From the NCBI RefSeq assembly GCF_035083965.1, contig NC_089727.1, forward strand, positions 21,054,769-21,118,768: DNA of 64,000 nucleotides, written 5' to 3'. Position numbers and translations under genes: made by a program. The notes under the pieces were generated by a model. The model saw nothing but the letters and a program-made list of their open reading frames with translations, was not told where the DNA came from and made no database searches. This stretch comes from Branchiostoma lanceolatum (lineage: Eukaryota > Chordata > Leptocardii > Amphioxiformes > Branchiostomatidae). How positions within the stretch are numbered: position 1 is the first letter of the stretch; each line of letters begins with the position of its first letter. Shown piece by piece: positions 23,428 to 34,984 of the stretch.

Positions 23428-23468
<41 letters not shown>

Positions 23469-26400
23469 CTATCAAGATTCAGCCATAATTATTCATAAGG
23501 GTAATTATAAAATGCACTTGATATTTTATACAGTTTATGTATTATAAGTATTTAAACCATAAAAAGTCTAGTGGTATCAATTTGATAGCTAGTACATCTT
23601 GACAACATTGGAGCTACAAATATGAGAAAGAAATTTACCTAGGTAACATTTCATTTGAGTTTATGGCTAGGTACTAGTATTGTCCCGGAGATATGGGTCA
23701 CTATTTTGGTCGCTAGCACAATATATAGTTCCTATGTAACAACGTTATTGGGAGAAAAGGCAAATGCACGCAGGTTGTTGCACAATTCAGAGTACTGATG
23801 ACAAAAATGTTACCTGTAGAGTACTGATAACAAACATGTTACACCTCAGGCTATAACAGAAATGTTACACCTTATGTCGGTGTAACCAGAATGATTATGT
23901 TAGCTTTATTCGAACTTCCACATGATTATCAAGCATGAAAAATGGCTCACCTTCAATGTTGGAGACAATGATTGATCCATTCGTGGCAGGGACTAAATTC
24001 GTCCGAAAGAAAGGGCTGAGGAGACCGATAAAACGTGTATCATTAGAACACATATATTTGGATATACACATACATGCAATTGCCTATCGCTATCATAAAG
24101 ATGAAAATGATTTCATGAAATTCTTTTGTTTTGGTATACAACATCACAAAGAATTATTCAATTTAACCGCAACATAAGAATTATGACTCATAAATTTGAG
24201 TCATCTGTTTAATTCAAATATATTTTCAGTATAACTAATGACATAAAGAAAGGTAACACTTTTGGCAAATTAAGTAAATCGCTATTTTTCTATGTCACGG
24301 TTTTTACCTGCCATAGCTGATAGTAACATTACGTTAAGTAGAAAATAGAGGTTTGTCTCACTACAACAGAGGGCAAGTCCACTGGTAGTGGTGCCTGTGT
24401 AACTGCCATACTCTTTTCATAATGCTAAGCAGAGAAAGCAGTATGTACTATCATGTTTGATTAAATACTTTGATATGAATGCACCGGAAATTGAACTCAC
24501 GACCTACCGTATGCAAGACAAACCCCATACTTAAGCCATTGTACCGATGTCAACTTTATTTCAATCTGAATTCGACAATTATGACGATTACGTTTCATGA
24601 GCAGAGGTAAATGAATGGAGTTGTAAGACAATGATTCTGCTCTGCTATGATGGGAATGACATACCTTATATAAACGTCGTCGTTATTATATTACAAACCT
24701 GTCGAAAAGTTGGCGCTCTTCATCAGAAGTCACTAGTCTATCCACAATATCCCAAGCGGATCTGCACTTTGTGATGTGGTTACAGGCTGTCACCTCTGGT
24801 TTTTCGTAGAACCAAGTTCGGCTCGTGTTCAACACCGAGAAGTCGCACTGACTTGATAACGAGAGAGATTGGTTTGCAAGATGCGTACATGTCTTCGTGA
24901 CGTCTTGACCTTGTTTCCCTTCGAAGACACATGACCATCTCCGCTTGTTTGGAATCTCTCTGAGTTCCCTCAGAAGTTGTACCGCTTCGCTAGGGTGGAT
25001 GAGTTGAACATCAGGCGTCGACCTCCCCGGGAAACTGAGAAGAAAACTGACGGTGTACCGACCATTCCCGTGGTCCCGCACCCTACCCGTTGTACTGGCC
25101 TTTTGATCATTGTCGCGTAAAACTGCTCTAAGGTAGTCACCGCCATACACCTTACGTCGTTTGTTGCCGTCCCTTGCTATGACCTCATGGAAAAGAGTGT
25201 CCCCAACGTAATACGTGAGTTTTGAGTTGATGATTTTGACAGAGGTATACTTCGGATCAGTAACCCAGTCAAGGTTAATGCTCTGATTCGAAGTGCGCCA
25301 TGTTCCTAGTGACGTCACAGTGAGGACCTATGACGAAGACAGAAGTTTGCTATGTATTATCATATTTCCGTTATACTGTAGTGTGAAACATGGGAGGGTG
25401 GTGGCTACGTCATGGATTACAACTTATAATAGTTTCCTCATCAAAATATCAAAGCCGGCCCAACACCAGTAGGTCAGTATGTAACATACCCTTGTTTCCA
25501 TCTTGTGGCATATTTAAGATCATCTGAATTATCAAATCATCGTAATATCATATCAAAGATGTCACATGCGACACTTGGCAACTGACATGCAATATACAGT
25601 GAAAACAAACTAACTGTCACCACAATGAATAGCGTCGTAGACTAAAATGTTTTAAGGACATTGCTATTTCTGAAAAAAAATGGCATTAAGCTAAAAATTA
25701 ACCATAGGCTAAAAGGGTATTAAGCACACTAGGCCACACTAGGCCTTAATTTGTTCACGAAGTATTGTGTCCTACGTAATATTAATCACCTTTGAATTAA
25801 TACCCACGATTTTGTGTACGCTCCATGTACGCTGCAATTTCATGACATTGGTTTAATCCGTTATTTTACCTAGTGTAAGTTTTAGCCTTGAAGTCTCATT
25901 AGGTAGCGTGTATGGGTCGGATAAGGAAGGTTAATTCAAGCAGATCGTGGAAAAAATAGCGATACACATTTAATGATACTAACCAAGATTGAATAGGAAC
26001 TGTGCATAACTAAGCTACTTATACAGATGGCGGTTACGAATTTTCTAACCTTATTCTTCGGTTTCGGTTTAGATGAATTCGAGTGACGAAGAGTGATGTC
26101 CCATCTTAAGGTGCTGACCTGTGAGAAAAGGCAAGTTTGTCACACGTCGCTGAAGCTTAGACATCCAGCTAGTAAGATACATCGAATAGCTAAATCTGAT
26201 ACTCAAGCAACTAGATATGATTTTCGAAACGGTCAGACTTTTCAAGTAGTATCCACTACTTTGCGTCAACGACTCTGATTCTCCCAAGTTTGTGAGAACT
26301 ATTTCATAAAATTTTACATTGAATAGACTAGCCATTATGCAGTGATATAGATGTAAGGAAATAATATATTTGATACTCAAACAGTTATGATTGGTGGCAA

Positions 26401-26976
26401 ATGCTAGTTGATGTTGAAAGGATGCTATAATTCTCTGTAAGTGTATGTATAGTAAATCTGGACCCATTGTTCCTTCTTCAACTTGTTTTTTGTGACCTAT
26501 GTATGCTCATATTCTGAATATTATTTCCTTTTGTAATTTCCTTTTGAAAACCAATAGAAAAGTGCATATAAATTTTAACTTAACCCCAATAACCTCATGC
26601 CAGTGCTTGTGCGTAATTTCCAAGCAAAACTGAGTAGGTAAATATCAAATGCCAAATATCATAACTATCCTTCAGCGATATTTCAGACTCATTTCTTCTC
26701 TTTCACACTTTCAAATTTTGGAATCTTTAAACATTCTTAAGGTTTGTCTTGAAATATCGATAGTCCTTTTACTTTTATCATCCATGAACATAACGATATG
26801 TACACTGTATGATCTATTGCCGTTCGTAATGACGTTCGTAATGATCTAGTTCTAACTAAATATATGGGGATTATATGGAATACAGATACACTCACCAAGA
26901 GAAATGCCGCTACTGTCGTTATAATAGCAGACATTATCGGTACCCTTCTAAGAATCTGCCGCGACGTTAACTTCAT
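22228..26976 (-). CDS. NXPE family protein with PC-esterase domain, four coding exons
   Basis: Exons on the minus strand: 26976-26896 (27 codons), 25327-24699, 24015-23951 and 23015-22228, with phases 0, 2 and 1 agreeing at every junction. They give 520 codons plus stop. Residues 1-13 are a short basic tail and about 14-34 a hydrophobic signal anchor, so a Golgi-type type II protein is expected. Residues about 45-230 form the NXPE/neurexophilin-like domain (YYVGDTLFHEVIARD, YGGDYLRAVL, NGRYTVSFLLSFPG, LIHPSEAVQLLRELRE). Residues about 280-510 are the GDSL-like PC-esterase domain, with GDSTCRQW supplying the likely nucleophile Ser near 318 and IHPN the likely His near 496. There are several N-x-S/T sites. 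I see no breaks. The substrate is unknown; members of the clan act as acyl-esterases or transferases on glycans. The 3-residues-upstream Asp of a D-x-x-H pair is not present. Confidence 0.88.
23408..23470 (+). repeat. (ATC)n microsatellite in the last NXPE intron
   Basis: CATCATCAT repeats with one AAGAAT interruption. The poly-His frame across it is an artefact. Confidence 0.9.
24478..24552 (-). pseudogene. tRNA-like SINE remnant in NXPE intron
   Basis: The minus strand has a box A-like TGGCTTAAGTATGG and a box B-like GAGTTCAATTTCC at tRNA spacing. Stems are poor, so this is a SINE head or tRNA relic. Confidence 0.4.
25330..26690. other. First NXPE intron, no internal gene recognised
   Basis: The intron between exon 1 (ends 26896) and exon 2 (starts 25327). 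The antisense frame at 26069-26467 has no supporting family pattern. No transposon was recognised. Confidence 0.4.
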
Positions 26977-27924
26977 TGTCACACCAGAGGTTCCCTGTGG
27001 TTAAAGGGGAGAAAATTGCCTTGTTCCTGAAGTGTCGCCAAAAATTGAATGCATCAATGTAAGATTAAATTAGTATAAAGTAAAATACGGTCATATTCTT
27101 TGTACTTTCCTGATATCGCACGACTTTTAGGTTTACCAGGATATCATTTGCCGTCATATATGCTCGATAGAAATGTAGAAAAACCTTTAACAAGACTACT
27201 TCCTGACTCGTACTTTCCTGTAGAGTTTTCATGGACTGATTCCTCATATCTTATTTAGCATCTTGATAATATGACGATACGTTATCGCTTGACCCACTTA
27301 ATCATTTTCAATTACTTCATATTTGAATCGAAGTAGTGCAAAGAGACAATATGATAAACAACATGTCAAGATATCATCCGCCATCGTTGTGACCTTCAGG
27401 GAGTTGTTATTTTCAAGGAGGTGAGAAATGTTGCAGATGTCCGTGTTACAAACAATGCATCTTCGAAACGTCCCATTTTATTAAAATAACATGGCGTGTG
27501 GTAAAAAAAAAAGGAAACTGTAATGTTATTACCGATTATACCTCTGTTATGCTGATATATGTATTTTTTTAGATTTATTTAGATCCACAATTAGCCTCAT
27601 AAGAGGATATTCTTCCTGTGGTAATTCATATTTGCAAATAACAGTCAAAACATGCAAAGACATACGAAGTGACAGTAGAGGACCAAAAAAACATAGCTCC
27701 TTAAAAGCAATAATTACCGTCCAATTATTTCCTAATTATCGCAAGTTTTGTTCGACACCTTTTTTGGGCTTTGGTTTTGGAAGTCTGATTGTGTTTGTTC
27801 TAGTTGAGCGTGTTTGGTAGTTGTGGATCTCTGACTGGAATGTGATTTTGTTGTACAGGACCTTTGGTTGTATGGTGACCATCATTTGTCTAAAAGTGGT
27901 AAGCGGAAGACCTAATATCTGTTC

Positions 27925-28110
27925 TTACTTACCCTTTTAGCTGCTGCTTCTGCTATGATAAATCTTATAACGGTCGACTGAACGACCCTTTGTCACTTGT
28001 ATCGATCGATTGTTCTGGTTTCCGTTGTATCAATAACTAATTGACGTATCCACTCTCGATTGGATGACGCATATTTCAAATGGTACAAGACACCATCCAA
28101 AAATCGATAT
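27925..28110 (-). other. Possible 5' UTR exon of the complete NXPE gene
   Basis: Minus-strand segment ending GCAGAAGCAGCTAAAAGG before a GTAAGTAAG donor, corresponding to 3912-4145 in copy 1. Conservation of the donor between duplicates is the argument. No open frame is shared. Confidence 0.33.
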
Positions 28111-28124
28111 GTGGTCAAAGGGTA

Positions 28125-28444
28125 TATTTTACTTACTTACTTACTGTCCTTTATGCCTCCTGTAGGGCAGCAGCCAAAGTTTGCCAGCTCTGTCTGTCCT
28201 GGGCGACCCTCTGGATACTATTCTAAGTATGGCTAAAGTACTCCAGTTCCCCTGCCATTGTTCGTCGCCATGTGTTTTTTGGTCTGTCTTGTTTTCTCCT
28301 CCCTTCCGGGGTCCAGTTCATTGCTACTCTTGCTATGTCATTTGGATCATTCCACAACACATGCCGTATCTATTTCCATCTCCTTCGGATGATGATTGTT
28401 TCCATACACTTTGGTTTACACTTGTTTAAGTGTTCCTCATTTTC
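28125..28444 (-). mobile_element. 5'-truncated RTE-like LINE with target-site duplication
   Basis: A 320-bp insertion bounded by AGGGTA at 28119-28124 and 28445-28450. The uninterrupted sequence is seen in duplicate copy 1 near 4095. The minus strand encodes NWTPEGRRKQDRPKNTWRRT and later RQSWQTLAAALQEA, the C-terminal signature of RTE-type polyproteins (W-x-P-x-GRRKRGRPKxTWRR), and ends in a (TAAG)n tail. Frames are interrupted. Confidence 0.75.
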
Positions 28445-28599
28445 AGGGTAGATTTTGGTCGACCACAAATATTTGACTTTTCAGATAGGAAATTCCAAAT
28501 ATCCAGGGGGCTGAGGAACCCGAACCCCTACATTGCTTCTGGCTCTTGATTGTCTCCCAAACAAAGAAATGAAACACGCCAAACAAGAGTTCGGAGATC

Positions 28600-28656
28600 T
28601 ATTCTGTTTATGCAGATGGATATTCTGCATAAACAGAATACCCATCTGCATAAACA
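28600..28656. repeat. 17-bp inverted repeat hairpin with a third partial arm
   Basis: TATTCTGTTTATGCAGA (28600-28616) and TCTGCATAAACAGAATA (28624-28640) are exact reverse complements with a 7-base loop. A further CCATCTGCATAAACA follows at 28642-28656 and could pair with the same left arm. Confidence 0.75.
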
Positions 28657-29408
28657 TTTGCATAATTGGTATCTGCTGATGCTCCACTTGCCATAAACTA
28701 TATAAATTATGCTGACTACAGTAGTGCGGAAACACAAACACACACACATATACAGACACATCCAAAACTAGATTTCCATTTTTATGGATGTAACAGATTC
28801 TGCCTACGGACGTGTATCTTAAGATGCACAATTAACTTCAGAGAAAGTGCGATACTGACTTTAGACGAACATAATCAGTATCGAGACTTTTTGCAGTGCC
28901 GATGTATTTTTTTGTTGAAATTTCGATGTATTTTCCTTTTCATTCATTCGGCTTGAATAGGTGACGATATCATGTGCACAAACTCAATTTCAATAACAAT
29001 AGTATTACCAATTTAGTTAATGGGAACGGTTTGGGATTTTGTTGATTTCCCTTGCGTAAATAGGTAGTGAAACAAAACCCGAGTAGTGTACTTTATGAAT
29101 CACAATGCAGTATCAATGGTTACAAACAAGATATAATGATATTATGGATCCGCCCTGGTATACCCCGTGGAAGAGTAGAAAGTATCCGAGCTTTTAGTGA
29201 ACTCCGGAACTGAGCGACCGGATATACTAAACAATCATGGATGCGGCCTCAACGTAAATCTTATGCAACAGGAAAAAAACTTATTTGTGAAACTAGAGTT
29301 TCATGCCTGCCTGCTTTCGTTGAGAAATTTTAGCTTATTGCACTGGCATTTCCTCATCAACTTCACGAATGAGATACTGATTTATAGAGTTTATGTTAAC
29401 CCTGTTAA

Positions 29409-30736
29409 CCCTCATCCGACCGTATGGGGTCCGTTTGGACCCCAGGCGTGTTTGAATGTGTGCCATATCAACATTTTTCGTTGGAGAAAAAATTCCTTCC
29501 ATGAGTTTGTTTATGTACATGTCTTACAACTCCTGAGAAATTTTTACTGGGATTGGCCGATTTTTGCGGAAGTTATACTCTAAAGTGTGCGTGTTGTCCA
29601 CTGGGGTCCAAACGGACCCCAGATGATTTCACATTGTTTATTACGTAATTAGAAAGAAATTCCTCATAACTTCCAAACGGTACAATGTATCCTCACTAAA
29701 TTTGCAGGGAGTGATCTTCGCGTAAAGGTTTATAATTGCTGTAAATTTTGTGACGTTATGACGTAATATTACGTAATTATGACGTCATCGATGTGATTTT
29801 ATAGGCTAAATAGGGAAGTCCCATAATATTGAAAGGTATTAAACATAATAGAGTGTATTATTGATTTTAAGGTATGCCAAGGCATACAACGTCAATGGCG
29901 ATTACGTTGCGGTCAATATGACGTCATAGAATGACGTCATGTGTCGTTAGCGATCCCTGAGATCCGCCATCTTGGATCGGCCATTTTGAAATTTTTAAAT
30001 TACATTTTTTCCATTTATGACCCCAAATCACAAAAGAAAGAGACTGGAAACGTTAATCCGAATGTTTCTGGTTAAGAAAATACCAGGTAGTGACGGATTT
30101 TGGAGGCAAAAAGCCTGTTTATACCTAAAATAAACATCTTGTCCGCCATCTTGGATTTTTAGCGATTACGTAATCAAATTAGCATAAATTATGAATAATA
30201 AATCATGAAAGTTACATCTAAATACATATGATGTTATACATGTTGGAAAACTAATGTGGTTGAGCAACAAAACCTGAGAAATATCATTGTTTTTACAAAA
30301 TTAGTGACTTTTTGTATAAAATGCCTGTCATAAACCCGTTGCCATGGCAACAGGAAAAATGATAAACTTAAAGTATTATCATGGAATTGTTGCCAACTAA
30401 ATTTTAGGAAAAGTCACCAATTATGGTAGTCTTACCATACGTCATTTGGCAGTTATTCGATGTCAAAGTTGGCGCGGGCACTTTTAGCCCCCCAAGTCTA
30501 GATAGGGTTAAAGGAAAATGCGGGTTCTCCTCATTTTCTGCATAAATTATGATAATGAGCATTAATCATCAACACCAAAACTTGTCAAAATATTCTCCAT
30601 AGATTATTAAAACAGGATATGCACAATAACTACAATAAGATCCTACAGAAATATATTTAGGGGGCAAAGCAAAATGGGGTCCGTTTGGACCCCATACGGC
30701 CAGATTCGTCGCAAAAATGTGTCGGTCGGATGAGGG
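29409..30736 (+). mobile_element. Complete TTAA-flanked MITE, copy E (shell plus core)
   Basis: TTAA lies at 29405-29408 and 30737-30740. Ends are CCCTCATCCGACCG / CGGTCGGATGAGGG, with subterminal GGGGTCCGTTTGGACCCC near both ends. Inside lies a core like copies A, B and D, whose own right end GTCTAGATAGGGTTAA survives at about 30496-30511. The core has TGACGTCA sites, CCGCCATCTTGG near 29964 and 30143, and GTTGCCATGGCAAC near 30340. It has no coding capacity. Confidence 0.75.
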
Positions 30737-31033
30737 TTAATATTTTCATATTACGAACTTTCCAAATAAAAGATTCCCGTTATTTGATGCCGTCTATGGA
30801 ATTAGACTATGTTCTCATTTGATATACAAATAAGGCGTGCACGTTTTCTGAGTATAGAATAGTACAAATGTACCAGCCTTTCTTCGACGATGTAATGATG
30901 TTAAACTGCAGTACTTACGTTAGTTCAGATGCAGTTTTCAGAGATAGCAGCTTAAGATATCATGATTTAATTGTAGAGGTAACGCGCAACATCAATGCAT
31001 GAAATGCTACGGCAAGTGAGTAACGGGACTTAC

Positions 31034-31173
31034 CGAAGGTAAAGCTGCAATGGAATCTTGACAGGAATACTCGGACGTAAAGCTGGATCTTGGCTGATTT
31101 TGTGCAGAATTGAAAAACTGAGGCACTGAGAGGCCCTGCCACCCGAGATGTGTCGACTTTCGAGCTGATCCAT
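31034..31173 (-). CDS. Possible first coding exon of an unknown gene
   Basis: The minus strand has GAGATATGG at the ATG (31173), then 46 codons starting MDQLESRHISGGRASQ and ending PSIPVKIPLQLYLR, with a strong GTAAGT donor at 31033-31028. The peptide has no signal sequence. No following exon could be identified, and the next kilobase downstream is a MITE. It might be an alternative 5' exon of the NXPE locus or a chance frame. Confidence 0.3.
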
Positions 31174-31339
31174 ATCTCTACTTTGTTTGTTGTTACTCTC
31201 GTGCTGTATTCATAATCATATGCCCTGGCTGTAGATTAGTTGTCACATGCACATCCAGCTCATATAGAGAGCTAAAGATCATCCAGGAGTAATAATAAAC
31301 ACATTATATTTGAAAAATAATCAAGGCTTATTATGGAGA

Positions 31340-31457
31340 GTGATTAATATACGAATTCTTATCACCCCCTGCAAATTTGATCATGCACCATACCGTTTGG
31401 AAGTTATGTGTGTGTGTGTGGGGGGGGGGGGGGTGAGTCCAGTCTAGATAGGGTTAA
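31340..31457 (-). mobile_element. Solo end of a TTAA-type MITE (fragment F)
   Basis: CCCTGCAAATTTGATCATG, ACCGTTTGGAAGTTATG and a G-run, followed by AGTCTAGATAGGG and TTAA, make the reverse complement of the left 100 bp of copy A. Confidence 0.5.
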
Positions 31458-32244
31458 AATTATTTGGTGGTACAGGACTAGTATATGTGTCTAGTGTGCT
31501 GATATGTGTTTTACTTGGTCACGAAAAAAATATTGAAAGTGATGATGAAATGGTACAGTCCATATATATGAATAGAATGAATCTTTATTCCATATCATGC
31601 ACATGTTGAAAGACATGGTGCATGTGACTTTTCCATACCAAGTAGTGTTGCAGTTTTGGTGAAGTGTACTCTCCAAGCTGAGGAGTAGGTCCGGCTGGTT
31701 TTTGACGTGTTTTAGATGTTTTTGTCAGGCTTTCTATTTTGTCCCCTTTTCGTTATGTCGCCAACTGTGGGTTGGACAAATATGCCTAAACTGAACACGT
31801 TAAAAGAGTCCTAAACTCCATAGGGGGGAGTAATTTTCCAATTGATAATAATTTTAAGAAGTAAACATGAATATTTTTACAGTATACGATAAAGTACCCA
31901 CTAGTCCCGTGCGCATCAAAAATCAATCAGTATTCTACCGAATTCCCCAGATGGCCCTCTTTTTTTAATTAATCAAATTAAACAACCTCAGCCTATAGCC
32001 TAATACAGTGTGCCTGACAAGGCCGGGCAAAAGTTACATTACAAAAAGAATGTCATGGGGGTTGATAAAAACTCGTATTGCTATGTGTTCCTTTATATCT
32101 TATTAACAATTGTCCTTCTTATTGTGCTTAACCACCCTAATTAATGCCGAAAATATCCACGATTACTGATGTATGTTTACGCATAGGGAATACATGGTTA
32201 GGGTCTGCATGGGTTTAGTGAGTATCATATTTGTTTTAAAAAAC

Positions 32245-32795
32245 ACGCCTTGCAAAATTTACTGCAGTTCCAAAAAAGCCGCTAGGAGGTCCAAATCTAC
32301 AGGACCTATTTTCCTAACAAAGATCTACCCACCACTAAAAATCATGACCATAGCATGTTCAGAACACAAGGTTTGAAAAGCGAAAGTTCCCCTGCAGTAC
32401 CTTAGAAAGTCGCTAGGGGGCCCAAACTCTAGTCATTTCACGGTTCAAGGTCTCACACAGACCTACCCACCTACAAAATTTGAAGACAATACATCCAGGC
32501 ATTCTTCAGTTATCGTCCCATGGACGTTCACATTCATGTGCAATTCCTAGAATTCTTGCAAACTGCACACAATATATATCAATTTGGCTCGCCCCTGAGA
32601 CGTCGCGAAAAATCATGAAGATCCATCGTTTTTTTGCTTACATACAAACACACAAAAAATAGAAGTCCGCTGCAGTACTATTAAAAAACGCAAGGTGAAC
32701 CATTTTTGAACTTGACCTTTCTCTGCACAACCACTACACAGCTACCAAAAATCATAAAGATCCATCAAAGCTTTCTTGAGTTATGCTTTAGGCCG

Positions 32796-32800
<5 letters not shown>
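32245..32800 (+). repeat. Three degenerate ~140-bp tandem units ending in (TG)n
   Basis: Units at about 32245-32380, 32385-32530 and 32660-32795 share CTGCAGTAC, an AAAGTCGCTAGG-like stretch, a run of the type AGATCTACCCACC, and AAAATCATGAC/AAGATCCATC. The last unit runs into a TG microsatellite. They look like a dispersed composite repeat. Confidence 0.5.

Positions 32801-32849
<49 letters not shown>
32796..32849 (+). repeat. (TG)n microsatellite
   Basis: About 27 uninterrupted TG units. Confidence 0.95.
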
Positions 32850-32852
<3 letters not shown>

Positions 32853-34984
32853 ACGTAAATCTTCTGGCGCAATGCCTGGATTTTCAATAAAGTTGATGTT
32901 GCAGTATGAATTTCTGTTAAGGACCTTTGCAAAAAAAGGGGACTTGTCGTCAGTGCAATCTGACTGACAGAGTTATGGCGTTGACCAGCATTTCCTCTCA
33001 AACAACTTTGAAGGCGTCTTCATACCTCCTTCCCAGTGTTGATCTTCTGTAGTCTTAGTTTAATCATTTCCACGTCCAATTGTTCATTGCGGTCGTTTCC
33101 AGTGCCGTTACTGTCAATGTCGTCACTTTCTGCTGGAGGTAGTCTGGAGATGATAACTTTTTTTTTTCTTTTTTTTTCTTTTTTTTATGTGTCCAGGATA
33201 AAATTAATCAAGCATGAAGGCTGTCGGTGTCATCGTGTTTGGATGTGTGGCACTCCTTTTTTCTTCCAGTTCAAGTCAGCTTTAAACATTTCAAATCGTC
33301 TAATCTCTGTCGAACCTGAACCTACATGTGTTGATTTAATTAGATGTTTTTGTACAATTTAGAAATGCATGTAACGTTTACGTAAAAGGTATATAACAAT
33401 ATATAAAAGAATATACAATCTCAGCCTGAACAGGAAAGCAGTCCTATACGTGTCAAACTTTTCAGCACTTGGGTTTCTGCCCTGAAACTCCAACGAAAAA
33501 TCATCAGCTCCCGTTTTTATACAAACCTGTCTTGACATTGTCCAAACAATCTGGCAAACGATTGTTTTAATAGCTTCTAATTCAATTTTTGAAACATTCT
33601 AGATTCTAGATAAAGCAACTTAGAACATTTATCTCTAAGGATTTTTTTCATTAAACGTTCATATATTCCCTTGCTGATCAGCTTGCAAGGTACAAGACGA
33701 ACATTGATAATTTTCCTTTACCCATCAATTTTGATAGAATACCCTAATGATCACAAATTGTGTTTCCAAAGAAAATCTCTCAACATTTAGAAAAGGTTTT
33801 AATATTGATATCATCAGTTTCAAATTACTCTATTATTCGAAAATAAGTGAAAAAATACAGCCCTTTTATCAAACATGAAAATTATTCAACTAGAGTTAGA
33901 CAACTTCGCCAACTAATTTTAACCTCTATGACTGACATATTGTGAGTGTTTCTGATGTACTTTGCAAATAATGTCATTTTATAACTCATATCAGTTGATC
34001 ATCTTCTCTATCCAAATAACAGAAGTTATCCAAAATAGGATAATCCAATATCAACAAAAAGGCTATTTTAGCATTTTATCACCAATGATGCAAATAAGAT
34101 CCTCATTAGAATAATTCATTTTTAATGATGTTCATATATACTTTTGTTACAAATAAAACATGAATGAAATTGCCGTCATTTACCAGTATGAATTTCTCAA
34201 TAATCATGCAAATTCGTTCTTCATTTGCGTATTTTCATTTGTCAATTATTTCATTACTGCCGTTGTAATGTTTTAGCTGTCTATAGTGAGCAGAAGCAGG
34301 CGGACGTGGTGGACAAACTGGAAAACAGATTTCTACAGATGTTACTGGCAGGTAAGGATGTTCACTTAATATAGTTTTCGGCATCGTCTTGAACGGATCA
34401 CGGCTATTTCTTCATCGAAATTCTGTTCATGCAATGAATTTTTAATCGGTGGACAACGTTGAGGTTGAATCAAATTAATGTTTCGTACGGTATCTTCAAG
34501 TTGACAGACAGACAAATTGGGAAGAAGCAACAAATGATATTCATTCTTATGTATGACAGTCCTGCTTTTCACTGCCTAACTGAAGAATAATAGGCACGAC
34601 GGCCGAGAAATAGTTAACACAGCTGTCTATTTTAAAAGTATCTTCCTAGATGAATAAAAAAGATTATGGTTTCAACGTTGTTGTTTTTTCGTTGTTGTGC
34701 TCGACACAATCATTTCCTACAAATGTAAAGTTTACCTTGCACGGAAGTAAGTTGCAAAATGGCACAAGCTTCATGTATGTTGTCAATGCTTAAAGAATAC
34801 AAGCAGACAGTTAGAAATGACAAACTAAGCAATCGATAGATTATTAATCTAGATATTAGATTAACCAGTTATTGTTCTTTTTCCATACAGCTATTGACAA
34901 GGAAGAGGGACAGGACCTTTATGAGATAGAAAAGCGTAATTATATATTTTGTTCTAGTCGAAAATGTGTAAATAAAAAAAATAT

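Larger units (their letters stand above)
26690..28490. repeat. Segmental duplication, copy 2 (5' region of the complete NXPE gene)
   Basis: Colinear with 1-4160 but shorter. It contains exon 1 (26896-26976), upstream DNA, and at about 27925 the same GTAAGT donor bordered by GCAGAAGCAGCT on the minus strand. It carries a private LINE insertion at 28125-28444. Confidence 0.7.

Noticed and set aside
23341..23547. Frame with a long histidine run
   Set aside because: It is produced by an (ATC)n microsatellite inside an NXPE intron.
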